A stretch of 64,000 bases of DNA, from contig NZ_BAAAYL010000001.1 of NCBI RefSeq assembly GCF_039536205.1, positions 2,976,001-3,040,000 of the forward strand. The letters are read 5' to 3'. This document shows positions 35,157-43,408 of the stretch, piece after piece. The position numbers were made by a program, and so were the translations under genes. The stretch comes from Streptomyces sannanensis (lineage in GTDB: Bacteria; Actinomycetota; Actinomycetes; Streptomycetales; Streptomycetaceae). The first letter of the stretch is position 1. The number at the start of each line of letters is the position of its first letter. Below the pieces are notes generated by a model. The model was not told the origin of the DNA. It did no database searches and saw only the letters and a list, made by a program, of their open reading frames with translations.

Positions 35157-35936
35157 CTACTCGAGCTCCTCCAGCACGGCGAACGAAGCACCCTGATTGT
35201 CGGCGAGGACCGCGATCCGGCCAAACGTGGTGGACACGGGCGGCGCCGATATCCGGCCGCCGAGGCGGGCGGCCTCGTCGGCGGTTCCGTCGCAGTCCTC
35301 GACGAAGAGGTAGACCAGGAAATGGGGGGGCATCTCGGGCGGGAAGGCGTCTCCCATGACGTTGCGCCCGAGGAGGGCGGTCTCGACACCGGGCGGCGAG
35401 CCGACTGGTGACCAGGTCCGGTAGTCGATGTCCTCCTCGTCGACGTCCTGGCCGACGAATCCGAAGAGGCTCTCGTAGAAGGGGTCGACGCGCTCCTTGT
35501 CGCGGGTGTTGACCTCGGTCCAGCAGAAGGAGCCGGGCTCGCGGATCCTCTCGAAACCGGCGTGCGCCCCGGCCTGCCAGATTCCGAAGACCGCGCCGCC
35601 CGGATCAGCCGCGACCGCCATGGTGCCGTACGGGCCGACCTGCATCGGGGCCATGATCACCCGGCCACCCGCCTCCTCGATCCGGGTGGTGAGGGCGATG
35701 GCGTCGGAGGTGGCGAAATAGATCCCCCACGCGGTGGGCATGCGCCCGTCCCGTTTGGCCACCAGTCCGGCGACCCGCTTGCCGTCACGGAAGGCGTTCG
35801 TGTAGTAGCCGTATGCCTCATCCGCCTCCTCGTCGAACGTCCACTCGAAGAGCTCGCCGTAGAAGCGTTTGCCCGCCGCGAGGTCGGGCAGCGTGACATC
35901 CGCCCAGCACGGTGCACCTTCAGCGAATCGGGCCAT
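35157..35936 (-). CDS. Two-domain VOC (glyoxalase/bleomycin-resistance fold) protein
   Basis: A 259-residue protein from ATG 35936, with an AAAGGA ribosome binding site upstream. Two VOC repeats follow each other: PCWADVTLPDLAAGKRFYGE to PGGAVFGIWQ, and FCWTEVNTRDKERVDPFYES to NQGASFAVLE. Each has the beta-alpha-beta pattern with F-Y-x-x-LF-G/W. Actinomycete proteins of this two-domain type are usually annotated as hydroxylases or glyoxalases with no proven substrate. In the second module the usual metal-ligand positions are only partly recognisable by eye. Confidence 0.85.
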   Translation of the reverse strand: MARFAEGAPCWADVTLPDLAAGKRFYGELFEWTFDEEADEAYGYYTNAFRDGKRVAGLVAKRDGRMPTAWGIYFATSDAIALTTRIEEAGGRVIMAPMQVGPYGTMAVAADPGGAVFGIWQAGAHAGFERIREPGSFCWTEVNTRDKERVDPFYESLFGFVGQDVDEEDIDYRTWSPVGSPPGVETALLGRNVMGDAFPPEMPPHFLVYLFVEDCDGTADEAARLGGRISAPPVSTTFGRIAVLADNQGASFAVLEELE

Positions 35937-36124
35937 GGGCCTGCGTCCTTTCCGTACCACTATCGTACGAACGTGTGGCACCCATCACAGTCAAGCTAAC
36001 GCCGGTCCCCACCCGCCGCCCGTTGTCCACCGAAGTTATCCACAGGCTGTTGATAGGACCATCCGACCTCCCCATTTGCAGTCGGCCAAATCGCGCTCAG
36101 ATCCCCCCTCGGTAAGCTGACGAC

Positions 36125-36772
36125 ATGACAGGACAAGTACGTACCGTCGACGGCCGCGTGGCCGGTCGGCGCGGCCAGGCGACGCGGCAGAAGCTGCTCG
36201 ACTGCCTCAGCGAGATGCTCAGCTCCTCGCCGTACCGGGACGTCAAAGTCATCGACGTGGCCCGTAAGGCGGGCACCTCTCCGGCGACCTTCTACCAGTA
36301 CTTCCCCGATGTCGAGGGCGCGGTCCTGGAGATCGCGGAGGAGATGGCCAAGGAGGGTGCCGGACTGACCGAACTGGTCGCCGGCCGCACCTGGGCCGGC
36401 AAGTCCGGCTGGCAGACCGCGGAGCAGCTCGTCGACGGGTTCCTCGACTTCTGGCGCAAGCACGACGCGATCCTTCGCGTGGTCGACCTCGGCGCGGCCG
36501 AGGGCGACAAGCGGTTCTACAAGATCCGCATGAAGATCCTGAACTCCGTCACCAGCTCCCTCACGGACGCCGTCAAGGAGCTCCAGGCCAAGGGCAAGGT
36601 CGACAAGGACATCAGCCCGGCCGCGGTGTCCGGCTCCCTGGTGGCCATGCTCGCCGCGGTGGCCTCCCACCAGAAGGGCTTCCAGACCTGGGGCGTCAAG
36701 CAGTCCGAACTGAAACCCAGCCTGGCGCTGCTGGTGCATCTGGGCATCACCGGCCGCAAGCCGACGAAGTAA
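36125..36772 (+). CDS. TetR-family transcriptional regulator
   Basis: A 215-residue protein. The N-terminal helix-turn-helix reads RRGQATRQKLLDCLSEML followed by YRDVKVIDVARKAGTSPATF and YQYFPDVEGAVLEIAEEM, a canonical TetR domain (TSPATFYQYF is the recognition helix and following segment). The C-terminal ligand domain is all-helical, with LVDGFLDFWRKHDAILRVVD. It is two genes from afsK; from memory the equivalent S. coelicolor gene lies close to afsK too. Target genes are unknown. The ribosome binding site before ATG 36125 is weak. A perfect hairpin follows. Confidence 0.9.
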   Translation: MTGQVRTVDGRVAGRRGQATRQKLLDCLSEMLSSSPYRDVKVIDVARKAGTSPATFYQYFPDVEGAVLEIAEEMAKEGAGLTELVAGRTWAGKSGWQTAEQLVDGFLDFWRKHDAILRVVDLGAAEGDKRFYKIRMKILNSVTSSLTDAVKELQAKGKVDKDISPAAVSGSLVAMLAAVASHQKGFQTWGVKQSELKPSLALLVHLGITGRKPTK

Positions 36773-36794
36773 CCCTGCGCGCACGTCCTGTCAC

Positions 36795-36830
36795 GCCGGC
36801 GGCGGATCACCATGCTGATCCGCCGCCGGC
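36795..36830. terminator. Terminator after the TetR gene
   Basis: GCCGGCGGCGGATCA pairs perfectly with its complement across a six-base loop, 22 bases after the TetR stop. No U-run. Confidence 0.75.
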
Positions 36831-36875
36831 GCTCGCGTGTCAGCGCCCGTGACGCCCGGGCATGGGATGCACGAA

Positions 36876-36914
36876 GGCCCCGGAGCCGGCCGCATCCCGC
36901 GGCGGCTCCGGGGC
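36876..36914 (-). terminator. Terminator after rodlin gene 1
   Basis: GGCCCCGGAGCCG pairs with its complement, extended by GCCGC/GCGGC around a short loop, 22 bases beyond the rodlin stop on the minus strand. Confidence 0.7.
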
Positions 36915-36935
36915 CTCGATGTGCCGGAGGTCGGG

Positions 36936-37343
36936 TCAGCCGTTCTGCAGGCCGTTGCCGGACAAGGCAGCGACGTTGTCGAGGAGGTGCGAGAGCGGCT
37001 CGTCACCCTTCTGCTGGGTGGAGTTCTCGGTGCACTGCTGGTTCTGCGGGTTCGACAGGACCGGGACGTCCTGCACGGCGACCGGCACGAGACCCACGAG
37101 GGAACCGGCGTTGGCCTTGGCCGGGAGGGCGACACACGGCTTGTTCAGGGAGCCCTGGACAAGCGCGAACTGCGGGCTGTAGGCACCCTCGGTCGCCTGG
37201 TTGCCGTACTGCTGCTCGCTATTGGTGCCGCTGGTCGTCGTCGTGTCACCGTCGTTCGCGATCGCCAGCGCCTGCGGCGCCGCCATCCCGGAGACGCCGG
37301 CCACGGATGCGGCGACGGCGGCGGCTGCCCAAAGCTTCTTCAT
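36936..37343 (-). CDS. Rodlin (aerial hypha/spore surface protein) 1
   Basis: A 135-residue secreted protein from ATG 37343. The signal peptide (KKLWAAAAVAASVAGVSGMA) ends near ALAIAND. The mature part has the rodlin layout: GNQATEGAYSPQFALVQGSL, NKPCVALP, a hydrophobic NAGSLVGLVPVAVQDVPVLS, then NPQNQQCTENSTQQKGDEPL and SHLLDNVAAL. The two cysteines are those of RdlA/RdlB. Rodlins organise chaplin fibrils into rodlets on aerial hyphae and spores. About 200 bases of its 3' half are identical, bar one base, to rodlin 2. Confidence 0.92.
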   Translation of the reverse strand: MKKLWAAAAVAASVAGVSGMAAPQALAIANDGDTTTTSGTNSEQQYGNQATEGAYSPQFALVQGSLNKPCVALPAKANAGSLVGLVPVAVQDVPVLSNPQNQQCTENSTQQKGDEPLSHLLDNVAALSGNGLQNG

Positions 37344-37471
37344 TGTGTTGCACCTTTTCCGTGATTGGACTCCCACCATGGAGTGCCATGAGCAACAACT
37401 CGACCGGGCCGCGATAGTTTCGCCATTTCACCTGAACAGCTTGGTTCGGCACTCGCCGTTGCCGGTGCCGT

Positions 37472-37510
37472 AAAAGCGGCCGGGCCGCCGCTGGATGCGG
37501 CGGCCCGGCC
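37472..37510 (-). terminator. Terminator after rodlin gene 2
   Basis: GGCCGGGCCGCCGC and its complement form a perfect stem; on the minus strand it is followed by CTTTTA. It lies between rodlin 2 and rodlin 1. Confidence 0.85.
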
Positions 37511-37523
37511 TTCCGACGCGGTG

Positions 37524-37934
37524 TCAGCTGTTCTGCGTACCGTTGCCGGACAAGGCAGCGACGTTGTCGAGGAGGTGCGAGAGCGGCTCGTCACCCTTCT
37601 GCTGGGTGGAGTTCTCGGTGCACTGCTGGTTCTGCGGGTTCGACAGGACCGGGACGTCCTGCACGGCGACCGGCACGAGACCCACGAGGGAACCGGCGTT
37701 GACCTTGGCCGGGAGGGCGACACACGGCTTGTTCAGGGAGCCCTGGACCAGACCGAACTGCGGGCTGTAGGCACCCTGAGTCGAGGAGTTGCCGTAGGAC
37801 TGGACGGAGTTGTTGCCGCTCTCCGTGGTGGTGTTGCCGTCGTCGGCGATCGCCAGCGCCTGCGGGGCCATACACGCCGAGGCGCCGATGATGGATGCCG
37901 TGACAGCGGCGGTCGCCAGGACCTTCTTGATCAC
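37524..37934 (-). CDS. Rodlin 2
   Basis: A 136-residue secreted protein from GTG 37934, with AGAAAGG upstream. Signal peptide IKKVLATAAVTASIIGASAC, mature start near ADDGNTTTESGNNSVQSYGN. It has the same conserved core as its neighbours, including NKPCVALP and NQQCTENSTQQKGDEPL. An extra cysteine (SACMAPQ) lies within the signal peptide region. It is divergent to rodlin 3, an arrangement also known for rdlA/rdlB in S. coelicolor, where the pair shares an intergenic promoter region active in aerial hyphae. Confidence 0.92.
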   Translation of the reverse strand: MIKKVLATAAVTASIIGASACMAPQALAIADDGNTTTESGNNSVQSYGNSSTQGAYSPQFGLVQGSLNKPCVALPAKVNAGSLVGLVPVAVQDVPVLSNPQNQQCTENSTQQKGDEPLSHLLDNVAALSGNGTQNS

Positions 37935-38137
37935 GATATATGCCTTTCTCGAAGGGTGCCCTGCGCCAGAGCGTTCTGGACAACATCCACGGCACGCGTT
38001 TGGTTTCTGCCGTTCACTCCAAAGGCCGACATGACGGCCTCACAAGCCGATCGGGTGAAGCACCACAACCAAATTCCGGAAAGCAGGGTTGATCACGGTG
38101 CACCCATCGTGCGCCTTGCTGAGAAAAGGAACAAACC

Positions 38138-38548
38138 GTGATCAAGCAGTTGCTGGCCGCCGCAGCGGTCACCGCCTCCGTGGTCGGCGCCTCAGCGGTG
38201 GCCGCGCCGCAGGCCATGGCCATCGCCAACGACGGTGACACCACCACCGAGAGTGGGAACTTCGCCGTCCAGTCCTACGGCAACCAGGCGACCGGGGGCG
38301 ACTTCAGCCCGCAGTTCGCGCTCATTCAGGGCTCCCTGAACAAGCCGTGTGTCGCCCTCCCGGCCAAGGCCAACGCCGGTTCCCTCGTGGGTCTCGTGCC
38401 GGTCGCCGTGCAGGACGTCCCGGTCCTGTCGAACCCGCAGAACCAGCAGTGCACCGAGAACTCCACCCAGACCAAGGGCGACGAGCCGCTCTCGCACCTG
38501 CTGGACGGCGTCGCGCTCCTGGCCGGCAACGGCACGCAGAACGGCTGA
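38138..38548 (+). CDS. Rodlin 3 (divergent)
   Basis: A 136-residue secreted protein from GTG 38138, with AAAAGGAAC upstream. Signal peptide IKQLLAAAAVTASVVGASAV, then ANDGDTTTESGNFAVQSYGN and the rodlin core with both cysteines. About 150 bases in the middle are identical to rodlins 1 and 2 at the DNA level, while the ends differ. The 200-base gap to rodlin 2 should hold divergent promoters. A strong terminator follows. Most described species have two rodlins, so a third is unusual. Confidence 0.92.
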   Translation: MIKQLLAAAAVTASVVGASAVAAPQAMAIANDGDTTTESGNFAVQSYGNQATGGDFSPQFALIQGSLNKPCVALPAKANAGSLVGLVPVAVQDVPVLSNPQNQQCTENSTQTKGDEPLSHLLDGVALLAGNGTQNG

Positions 38549-38574
38549 GGCACTCGCCCCAGGAATCCCACGAA

Positions 38575-38614
38575 GGCCTGGCGCACTCGATTTCCCGAGT
38601 GCGCCAGGCCTTTG
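38575..38614 (+). terminator. Terminator after rodlin gene 3
   Basis: GGCCTGGCGCACTCG pairs with its complement around a short A/T-rich loop and is followed by TTTGTT, 27 bases after the stop. Confidence 0.9.
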
Positions 38615-38747
38615 TTCCATGTCCGAGCGGAGAATTTCTCACACGAACGGACGATCAGAAGTCCTGAGCCGACGCCTGATCGGCTGATTAAAAATACTTT
38701 TGACTCAGCGTGATCCGCGCCGCATTGCCGTCCCACGAGGAGTCTTC

Positions 38748-39851
38748 ATGTCGCGTAAATCCCACCTGCCGGCGCGCACTCGTCTGGGTGTGTTCACCGC
38801 GGGCCTCCTGACGGCGGGCACCGCCATGACCGTCCCGGGCCACACCGCCGACGCCCCTGCTCCCGCCCCGGCCATGGGCGCGTTTCTCGGATCGGGCCCG
38901 GAAGGCGTCAGACGAATGGCCGAGATGGAGAAATGGCTCGGCGGCACCGAACTGCGGGTGGGTCACACCTATCTGCCGGGGGGCACCTGGCCCGACATCG
39001 AGGGACAACCCTCCTTCCTGAAGGACTGGGCCGAGTGGCGACGCGCGAAGGCCGACCGGCTGTTCGTCCTCAACGTCCCCATGCTGGAACGCAACGAGGA
39101 ACACCTCGACGACCTCGAAGTGCGCGCCGAGCTCCAGGCGGGGGCACGAGGAACCTACGACCAGCACTTCCGCGCTCTGGCCGAGCGGCTGGTCACCCTC
39201 GGCGTCCCGGACACGGTGATCGTGCTCGGCTGGGAGATGAACGGCATCACCTACAGCCACCGCTGCGGTCCCGACCCGGCGGCATGGAAGGGGTACTGGA
39301 CGCGCATCGTCACCGCGATGCGTTCCGTGCCGGGGGCGGGCTTCCGGTTCGACTTCACACCGAGCCGCGGGCCGGACGCGATCCCGTGGACCTCCTGCTA
39401 TCCCGGCGACGACGTGGTGGACATCATCGGCATGGACTCCTACGACCAGCCGCCGGGACAGACCTTCGACGATCAGGTCAACGGCCCGTACGGGCTCCGG
39501 AAACAGGTCGACTTCGCCACCGAGCACAAGAAGCCCGTCTCCTACCCCGAATGGGGGCTGTTCCGCAACGGCGACAACGCGGAGTACATGCGGCGCATGA
39601 TCCAGTGGATCGACGAGCAGAGGCCGGTCTACCACACGATCACCGACTACTGTCCGCACGGCGTATGGCAGTGCACGGAGAACCCCGCGTCGTCCGAGGT
39701 GTTCCGGTCCATGCTGGGCGCTCGTACGGAACCGGTCCTCGAGCATCAGCCCACGGACTGCGGGCCACTGGACCTCGGCGACTGGATCGAGAGCTGGCTC
39801 GGCCGCGAGATCTGCGTTCCCGTCCTCGACTGGCGGCTGCCCTCGCACTGA
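38748..39851 (+). CDS. Secreted GH26-like glycoside hydrolase
   Basis: A 367-residue protein from ATG 38748, with GAGGAG upstream. After a signal peptide (about 35 residues) comes a TIM-barrel with GAFLGSGPEGVRRMAEMEKW, VIVLGWEMNG (E163, expected acid/base) and KPVSYPEWG (E268, expected nucleophile), the glutamate pair of GH26 beta-mannanase-like enzymes. It lies tail-to-tail with an exopolysaccharide operon, overlapping the last operon gene by 106 bases. GH26-type hydrolases often accompany polysaccharide clusters, so it may trim or release the encoded polymer. Substrate not deducible. Confidence 0.85.
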   Translation: MSRKSHLPARTRLGVFTAGLLTAGTAMTVPGHTADAPAPAPAMGAFLGSGPEGVRRMAEMEKWLGGTELRVGHTYLPGGTWPDIEGQPSFLKDWAEWRRAKADRLFVLNVPMLERNEEHLDDLEVRAELQAGARGTYDQHFRALAERLVTLGVPDTVIVLGWEMNGITYSHRCGPDPAAWKGYWTRIVTAMRSVPGAGFRFDFTPSRGPDAIPWTSCYPGDDVVDIIGMDSYDQPPGQTFDDQVNGPYGLRKQVDFATEHKKPVSYPEWGLFRNGDNAEYMRRMIQWIDEQRPVYHTITDYCPHGVWQCTENPASSEVFRSMLGARTEPVLEHQPTDCGPLDLGDWIESWLGREICVPVLDWRLPSH

Positions 39852-40930
39852 CCGGATCCGTCGGCGAGGCCTGCGACCCGGTCGCAGGCCGCCGCCCCCG
39901 CCGCGTGCAGCGCCAGCAGCGGCTCCAGACCGCGGCGAGCCAGCAGAAACCGCTGATTGCGCACGGTGTCCGGACGCCAGTGGTGCTTGTACGGCTCGTT
40001 GCCGCGCAACAGGCTCAGCACATCACGGCCCCCCGCACCGGCCGCCTCCGCGCAGTGCCGCAGCAGCATGGCGGTCACGTCCACCTTGCGGGCCCGCAGC
40101 TCGGGGTGCGCCCCGTACAGATAACCGCCCGCCAGACGGTCCGACATCAGGGTGAGGTCTGCGGCGACGACCCGGCCGTCCAGCCGGAACTCGGTCATCA
40201 TCGCCTCGCCGTGCCGGACCATCGTGCGCGCCGACCGGATGAGGTGCTCCGCGAAACGGGAACGCAGATGTTCCGGCGTCACCCCGCGCCCCTGCCACTG
40301 CAGCCGGTGCAGCCGCAGCAGGGTCGCCACCGCGGCCGGCACCTTGTCCTCGCCGACGGCCCGGCCCTCGACACCCAGCGCGTCCAGCTTGCGCAGCTTC
40401 GCCCGGGCCCGCTGCGCGCCCGACGCCGGAAGCCGTTCGAGGAGCGCGGGGAAGGGGACCGCGGGCAGCTCCAGGCACGGGGAGTCGGCCAGCCTGCGCC
40501 GTGGTCCCGGCCAGGCGCCGAGGACGCGCTCGACGGCGGAGCCGGGCCGTACCTCGCGCAGATCGATGACCGCCGTACGGGCCGCCGCGGCCAGACCGGT
40601 CACGAGCGCGGCGGCCGCCTCGTCCGGGCAGGAGTCGTCGAGCAGCACATCGCAGAAGTCGGTGATCCCGCCACCCAGATGGACCAGCACGGGCAGCGGA
40701 CGGAAGGCCAGCATCAGCGGCGCCGCTGCCACGAGCCGGCCCGCACGCCGGACGAGAACCAGCCGCAGCCGTCCCGCCGTCCCGTACGACACCCACCAGG
40801 AGTACAGCCAGGGGTGGCTCTGGAACGGGGTGGCGGTGCGGCAGCCCCGGTGGAGCCGTCGCCAGTCCGCCTCCAGCGCGGCGAACTCCCGTACGTCCCG
40901 GCACTGCGTCACCGCGAAGTCCCCGGCCAT
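39746..40930 (-). CDS. CelD/BcsL-type GNAT acyltransferase
   Basis: A 394-residue protein from ATG 40930. The first 350 residues fit the CelD-like GNAT_acetyltransf_6/FemAB-like pattern: FAALEADWRRLHRGCRTATP, FQSHPWLYSWW, LVAAAPLMLAF, and late GRVVAADLTLMSDRLAGGYL followed by YGAHPELRARKVDVTAMLLR. Such enzymes occur in cellulose and exopolysaccharide clusters, where they are thought to acylate the sugar or lipid carrier. Its start overlaps the stop of the Wzz-like gene (TGATG). The last 35 residues lie antisense inside the GH26 gene and are low in complexity. Last gene of the operon. Confidence 0.85.
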   Translation of the reverse strand: MAGDFAVTQCRDVREFAALEADWRRLHRGCRTATPFQSHPWLYSWWVSYGTAGRLRLVLVRRAGRLVAAAPLMLAFRPLPVLVHLGGGITDFCDVLLDDSCPDEAAAALVTGLAAAARTAVIDLREVRPGSAVERVLGAWPGPRRRLADSPCLELPAVPFPALLERLPASGAQRARAKLRKLDALGVEGRAVGEDKVPAAVATLLRLHRLQWQGRGVTPEHLRSRFAEHLIRSARTMVRHGEAMMTEFRLDGRVVAADLTLMSDRLAGGYLYGAHPELRARKVDVTAMLLRHCAEAAGAGGRDVLSLLRGNEPYKHHWRPDTVRNQRFLLARRGLEPLLALHAAGAAACDRVAGLADGSGQCEGSRQSRTGTQISRPSQLSIQSPRSSGPQSVG

Positions 40931-41517
40931 CAGACCACCTCCGCCGCCGGGGCGGGCACGGCCACCGGGAGCTCCGCCGGGGGGCGCCGGGGGAAGGTGA
41001 GCAGGACCAGACCGCCCAGCAACCCGCCCGCGCAGCCGCCGACCAGGGCGGTGAGCGGTGCGGACAGCGAGGCGGGGACGGTGGGGGCGGTGGCCGGGGA
41101 CAGCTGGAGCAGCCGCACTCCGGTGCCGGACTGCATCCGGCTGCTGTTCCCGGTGAGGGCGCGGGCCACGTCGTTCGCGAGTTCGGCGGCGGCGCCGGGG
41201 CGTGCGGCCGTGGCGGTGATCTCGATCATGGGGGCGTCCGGTGACGTCGAGGCACGGACCCGGGGGTCCCCCTTCCGGCCGGCGATCTGCGTGGCCATCC
41301 GCCCGTACGCCTGGGCGAAGCCGAGCGCCGTGCCCGGGTCGGAACGCTCGGTGGGGATCACCACGACATAGCTCGTCGCCGCGTACTGAGCGGCGGTCAG
41401 CAGCCCGTACGAGCCGCCCGCCAGCAGGCCGGCCAGTGCGAGGGTGGGCAGCGGCCACCACAGGGGCAGCGTCTTCGGGCGCACGCGAAGGCGCTTCGGC
41501 GGTGTCATCCGGGGCAT
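40930..41517 (-). CDS. Wzz-like polysaccharide chain-length/copolymerase membrane protein
   Basis: A 195-residue protein with two membrane spans, at the N-terminus (LWWPLPTLALAGLLAGGSYG) and near the C-terminus (LTALVGGCAGGLLGGLVLLT), flanking an extracytoplasmic domain of about 115 residues with ATSYVVVIPTERSDPGTALG. This is the topology of Wzz/capsular copolymerases lacking a fused kinase. A C-terminal Pro/Ala tail has no tyrosine cluster. ATG 41508 gives an ATGA overlap with the glycosyltransferase stop; ATG 41517 is an equally possible start. It probably controls chain length of the encoded exopolysaccharide. Confidence 0.82.
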   Translation of the reverse strand: MPRMTPPKRLRVRPKTLPLWWPLPTLALAGLLAGGSYGLLTAAQYAATSYVVVIPTERSDPGTALGFAQAYGRMATQIAGRKGDPRVRASTSPDAPMIEITATAARPGAAAELANDVARALTGNSSRMQSGTGVRLLQLSPATAPTVPASLSAPLTALVGGCAGGLLGGLVLLTFPRRPPAELPVAVPAPAAEVV

Positions 41518-42647
41518 CGGGGGCTCTTTTCGGCGTGGGGGTGGGCTTGTGTGTAGACGGACATGAGCCGTTCCGCGGTGTGCGCGATGTCGTAGTGCCC
41601 GACGGCCGCGGGAACGGGCAGCCGACGGGTGCGGCTCCCGGCCCGCAGCAGGCGCAGGGCGTCGCGGATCCCGTCCTCGGTGCCGGTGACCCGATGGGCT
41701 CCGGGGGCCGCGTCCGGGGGGAGGTCGTCGACGGCGGGACAGGTGACATGCAGCACGGGCAGACCGGCGGCCAGGGCCTCGACGACCGCGAGGCCGAAGG
41801 CCTCCTCGGGCGAGGCGGACACGAACACGTCCATGGCGGAGAGCAGCCCCGGCAGCCCCGGCTCCACGGCCCGCCGCGGCGGGTCCTCGCAGGCGCCGGT
41901 GAGCAGCACCCGGTCCGCGGCGCCGAGCCGGCCGGCCAGCTCGTGGAGCCGTGCCCTCTCCGGCCCTTCGCCGACCACCAGGAGCCGGGCGCCGGGCAGC
42001 GCGGCCACGGCCCGTACGAGGATGTCGAACCGCTTGCCCTCGGCGAGCCGGCCGACCCCGCCCACGACGAACGCGTCGTGCGGCAGCCCGATCCGGTCGC
42101 GCACGGCCCGGCGGGCCGCGGAGTCGTAGCGGAAACGATGCGCCTCGATGCCGTTGGGGACGACATGGATGCGCGGCGGGGGCACGCCCCAGTCCCGCAG
42201 CCGCTGGGCGACGGTCGCCGAGACGGCGACGGTCGCGGTGGAGAGCCGTTCGGTGGCGAGGTAGAGGGACCGGACGCCGGCCCGGAGCGGGCGGCCCTCG
42301 ATCTGCGCGGCGCCCAGGGAGTGTTCGGTGGCGACGACCGTACGGACCCCGGCAAGCCGGGCCGCGAGCCGCCCGTACACACAGGCGCGGTAGAGGTGGG
42401 TGTGGACGACGTCGTACCGGCCGCGGCGGACGAGCCGGGTGAGCCGGGCGAGGGCGGTCAGGTCGCGGTTGCCGCCCATGCCGAGGTGCGCGACCCGCCC
42501 GCCGTCGGCGGTGATGCCCTCGGCGACGGTGCCGGGGTTGGTGAGGGTGACGACGTCGCAACGCACCGGCAGGTGCCGCAGCAGCAGCCGCAGCTGCTGC
42601 TCGGCGCCGCCGACGCCGAGGCCGGTGATGATGTGCAGCACCTTCAT
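41505..42647 (-). CDS. GT4-family glycosyltransferase
   Basis: A 380-residue protein from ATG 42647, with GGGAGGACCG upstream. The GT-B start KVLHIITGLGVGGAEQQLRL is typical of GT4 enzymes (GG-x-E/A-x-x-L). Further signs are DVVHTHLYRACVYGRLAARL, VVPNGIEAHRF, GGVGRLAEGKRFDILVRAV, and the donor-binding SASPEEAFGLAVVEALAAGL (E-x7-E). It retains the anomeric configuration and probably adds a sugar to a lipid-linked acceptor. Its start overlaps the deacetylase stop (ATGA), within a fully coupled operon. Confidence 0.92.
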   Translation of the reverse strand: MKVLHIITGLGVGGAEQQLRLLLRHLPVRCDVVTLTNPGTVAEGITADGGRVAHLGMGGNRDLTALARLTRLVRRGRYDVVHTHLYRACVYGRLAARLAGVRTVVATEHSLGAAQIEGRPLRAGVRSLYLATERLSTATVAVSATVAQRLRDWGVPPPRIHVVPNGIEAHRFRYDSAARRAVRDRIGLPHDAFVVGGVGRLAEGKRFDILVRAVAALPGARLLVVGEGPERARLHELAGRLGAADRVLLTGACEDPPRRAVEPGLPGLLSAMDVFVSASPEEAFGLAVVEALAAGLPVLHVTCPAVDDLPPDAAPGAHRVTGTEDGIRDALRLLRAGSRTRRLPVPAAVGHYDIAHTAERLMSVYTQAHPHAEKSPRCPG

Positions 42648-43408
42648 CGGTCCTCCCGCTGTGCTCGGTGGGCCCGGGGGGTGCGCGGGCGGCGGAGGGG
42701 GTGCAGGGCACGCTTCACCCGGAGACGCCATGTCGTGTCGCGTTCGCCGATGTGGACGCGCGGCAGGGCGTACATGCCCGTGAGCGGGCCGGCACCGGTG
42801 GCGCAGGCGTAGCGGTATCCGGCCGTGCGTACGGCCTCGGCGGCTCGCGGGTCGACCGTGCCGTAGGGGTAGCAGAAGCCCTCGGGAGCGCGGCCGGTGA
42901 TGTCGCGCAGGAGGGTACGACTGTGGTGGGTCTCCCGGTGCAGGGTCTCCTCGTCCGCGGTGGTGAGGTCCCGGTGCAGCAGCCCGTGCGAGCCGATCTC
43001 CATACCGGCCCGCGCCGCCTCGCGGATGCCGTCCGCGGTGAGCAGCGGCTTGCGCGGGCCCGGCCGGTCCCAGTCGTTGGCGCCGCCGAGCAGTCCCGGC
43101 AGGGCGAACACCGTCGCCGTGCACCCATGGCGGCGCAGCAGCGGCAGGGCGTGCTCGGTGAAGTCGGCGTATCCGTCGTCGAAAGTGAGGCCGACCAGGC
43201 CGGCGGCCCGGCCGAGCTCTCGGGCACGCAGCAGTTCGGTCATGGAGACCCCGGTCAGTCCGTGCCCGCGCAGCCACCGCAGCTGGCGGTCGAGGCGGGC
43301 GGGCGAGACGGTGACCCGGTACGGGTCGTCCATGGGATCGCCCACCGAGTGGTACATCAGCACCCACGGCGGGCCGGAATGCTTTCGGGGCCTATGAGTG
43401 GACGGCAT
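42644..43408 (-). CDS. Polysaccharide deacetylase (NodB/CE4 homology)
   Basis: A 254-residue protein. The CE4 motifs are visible: VLMYHSVGD, GLTFDDGYADFTEHALPLLR (motif 1, TFDDG), EIGSHGLLHRDLT (motif 2, H-x3-H-type with HGLLHRDL) and FCYPYGTVDPRAAEAV (motif 3). No signal peptide is evident, so it may act at the cytoplasmic face or use an unrecognised export route. It may de-N-acetylate an amino sugar of the polymer. It overlaps the flippase gene upstream and the GT4 gene downstream, so its expression is tied to the operon. Confidence 0.9.
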   Translation of the reverse strand: MPSTHRPRKHSGPPWVLMYHSVGDPMDDPYRVTVSPARLDRQLRWLRGHGLTGVSMTELLRARELGRAAGLVGLTFDDGYADFTEHALPLLRRHGCTATVFALPGLLGGANDWDRPGPRKPLLTADGIREAARAGMEIGSHGLLHRDLTTADEETLHRETHHSRTLLRDITGRAPEGFCYPYGTVDPRAAEAVRTAGYRYACATGAGPLTGMYALPRVHIGERDTTWRLRVKRALHPLRRPRTPRAHRAQREDR

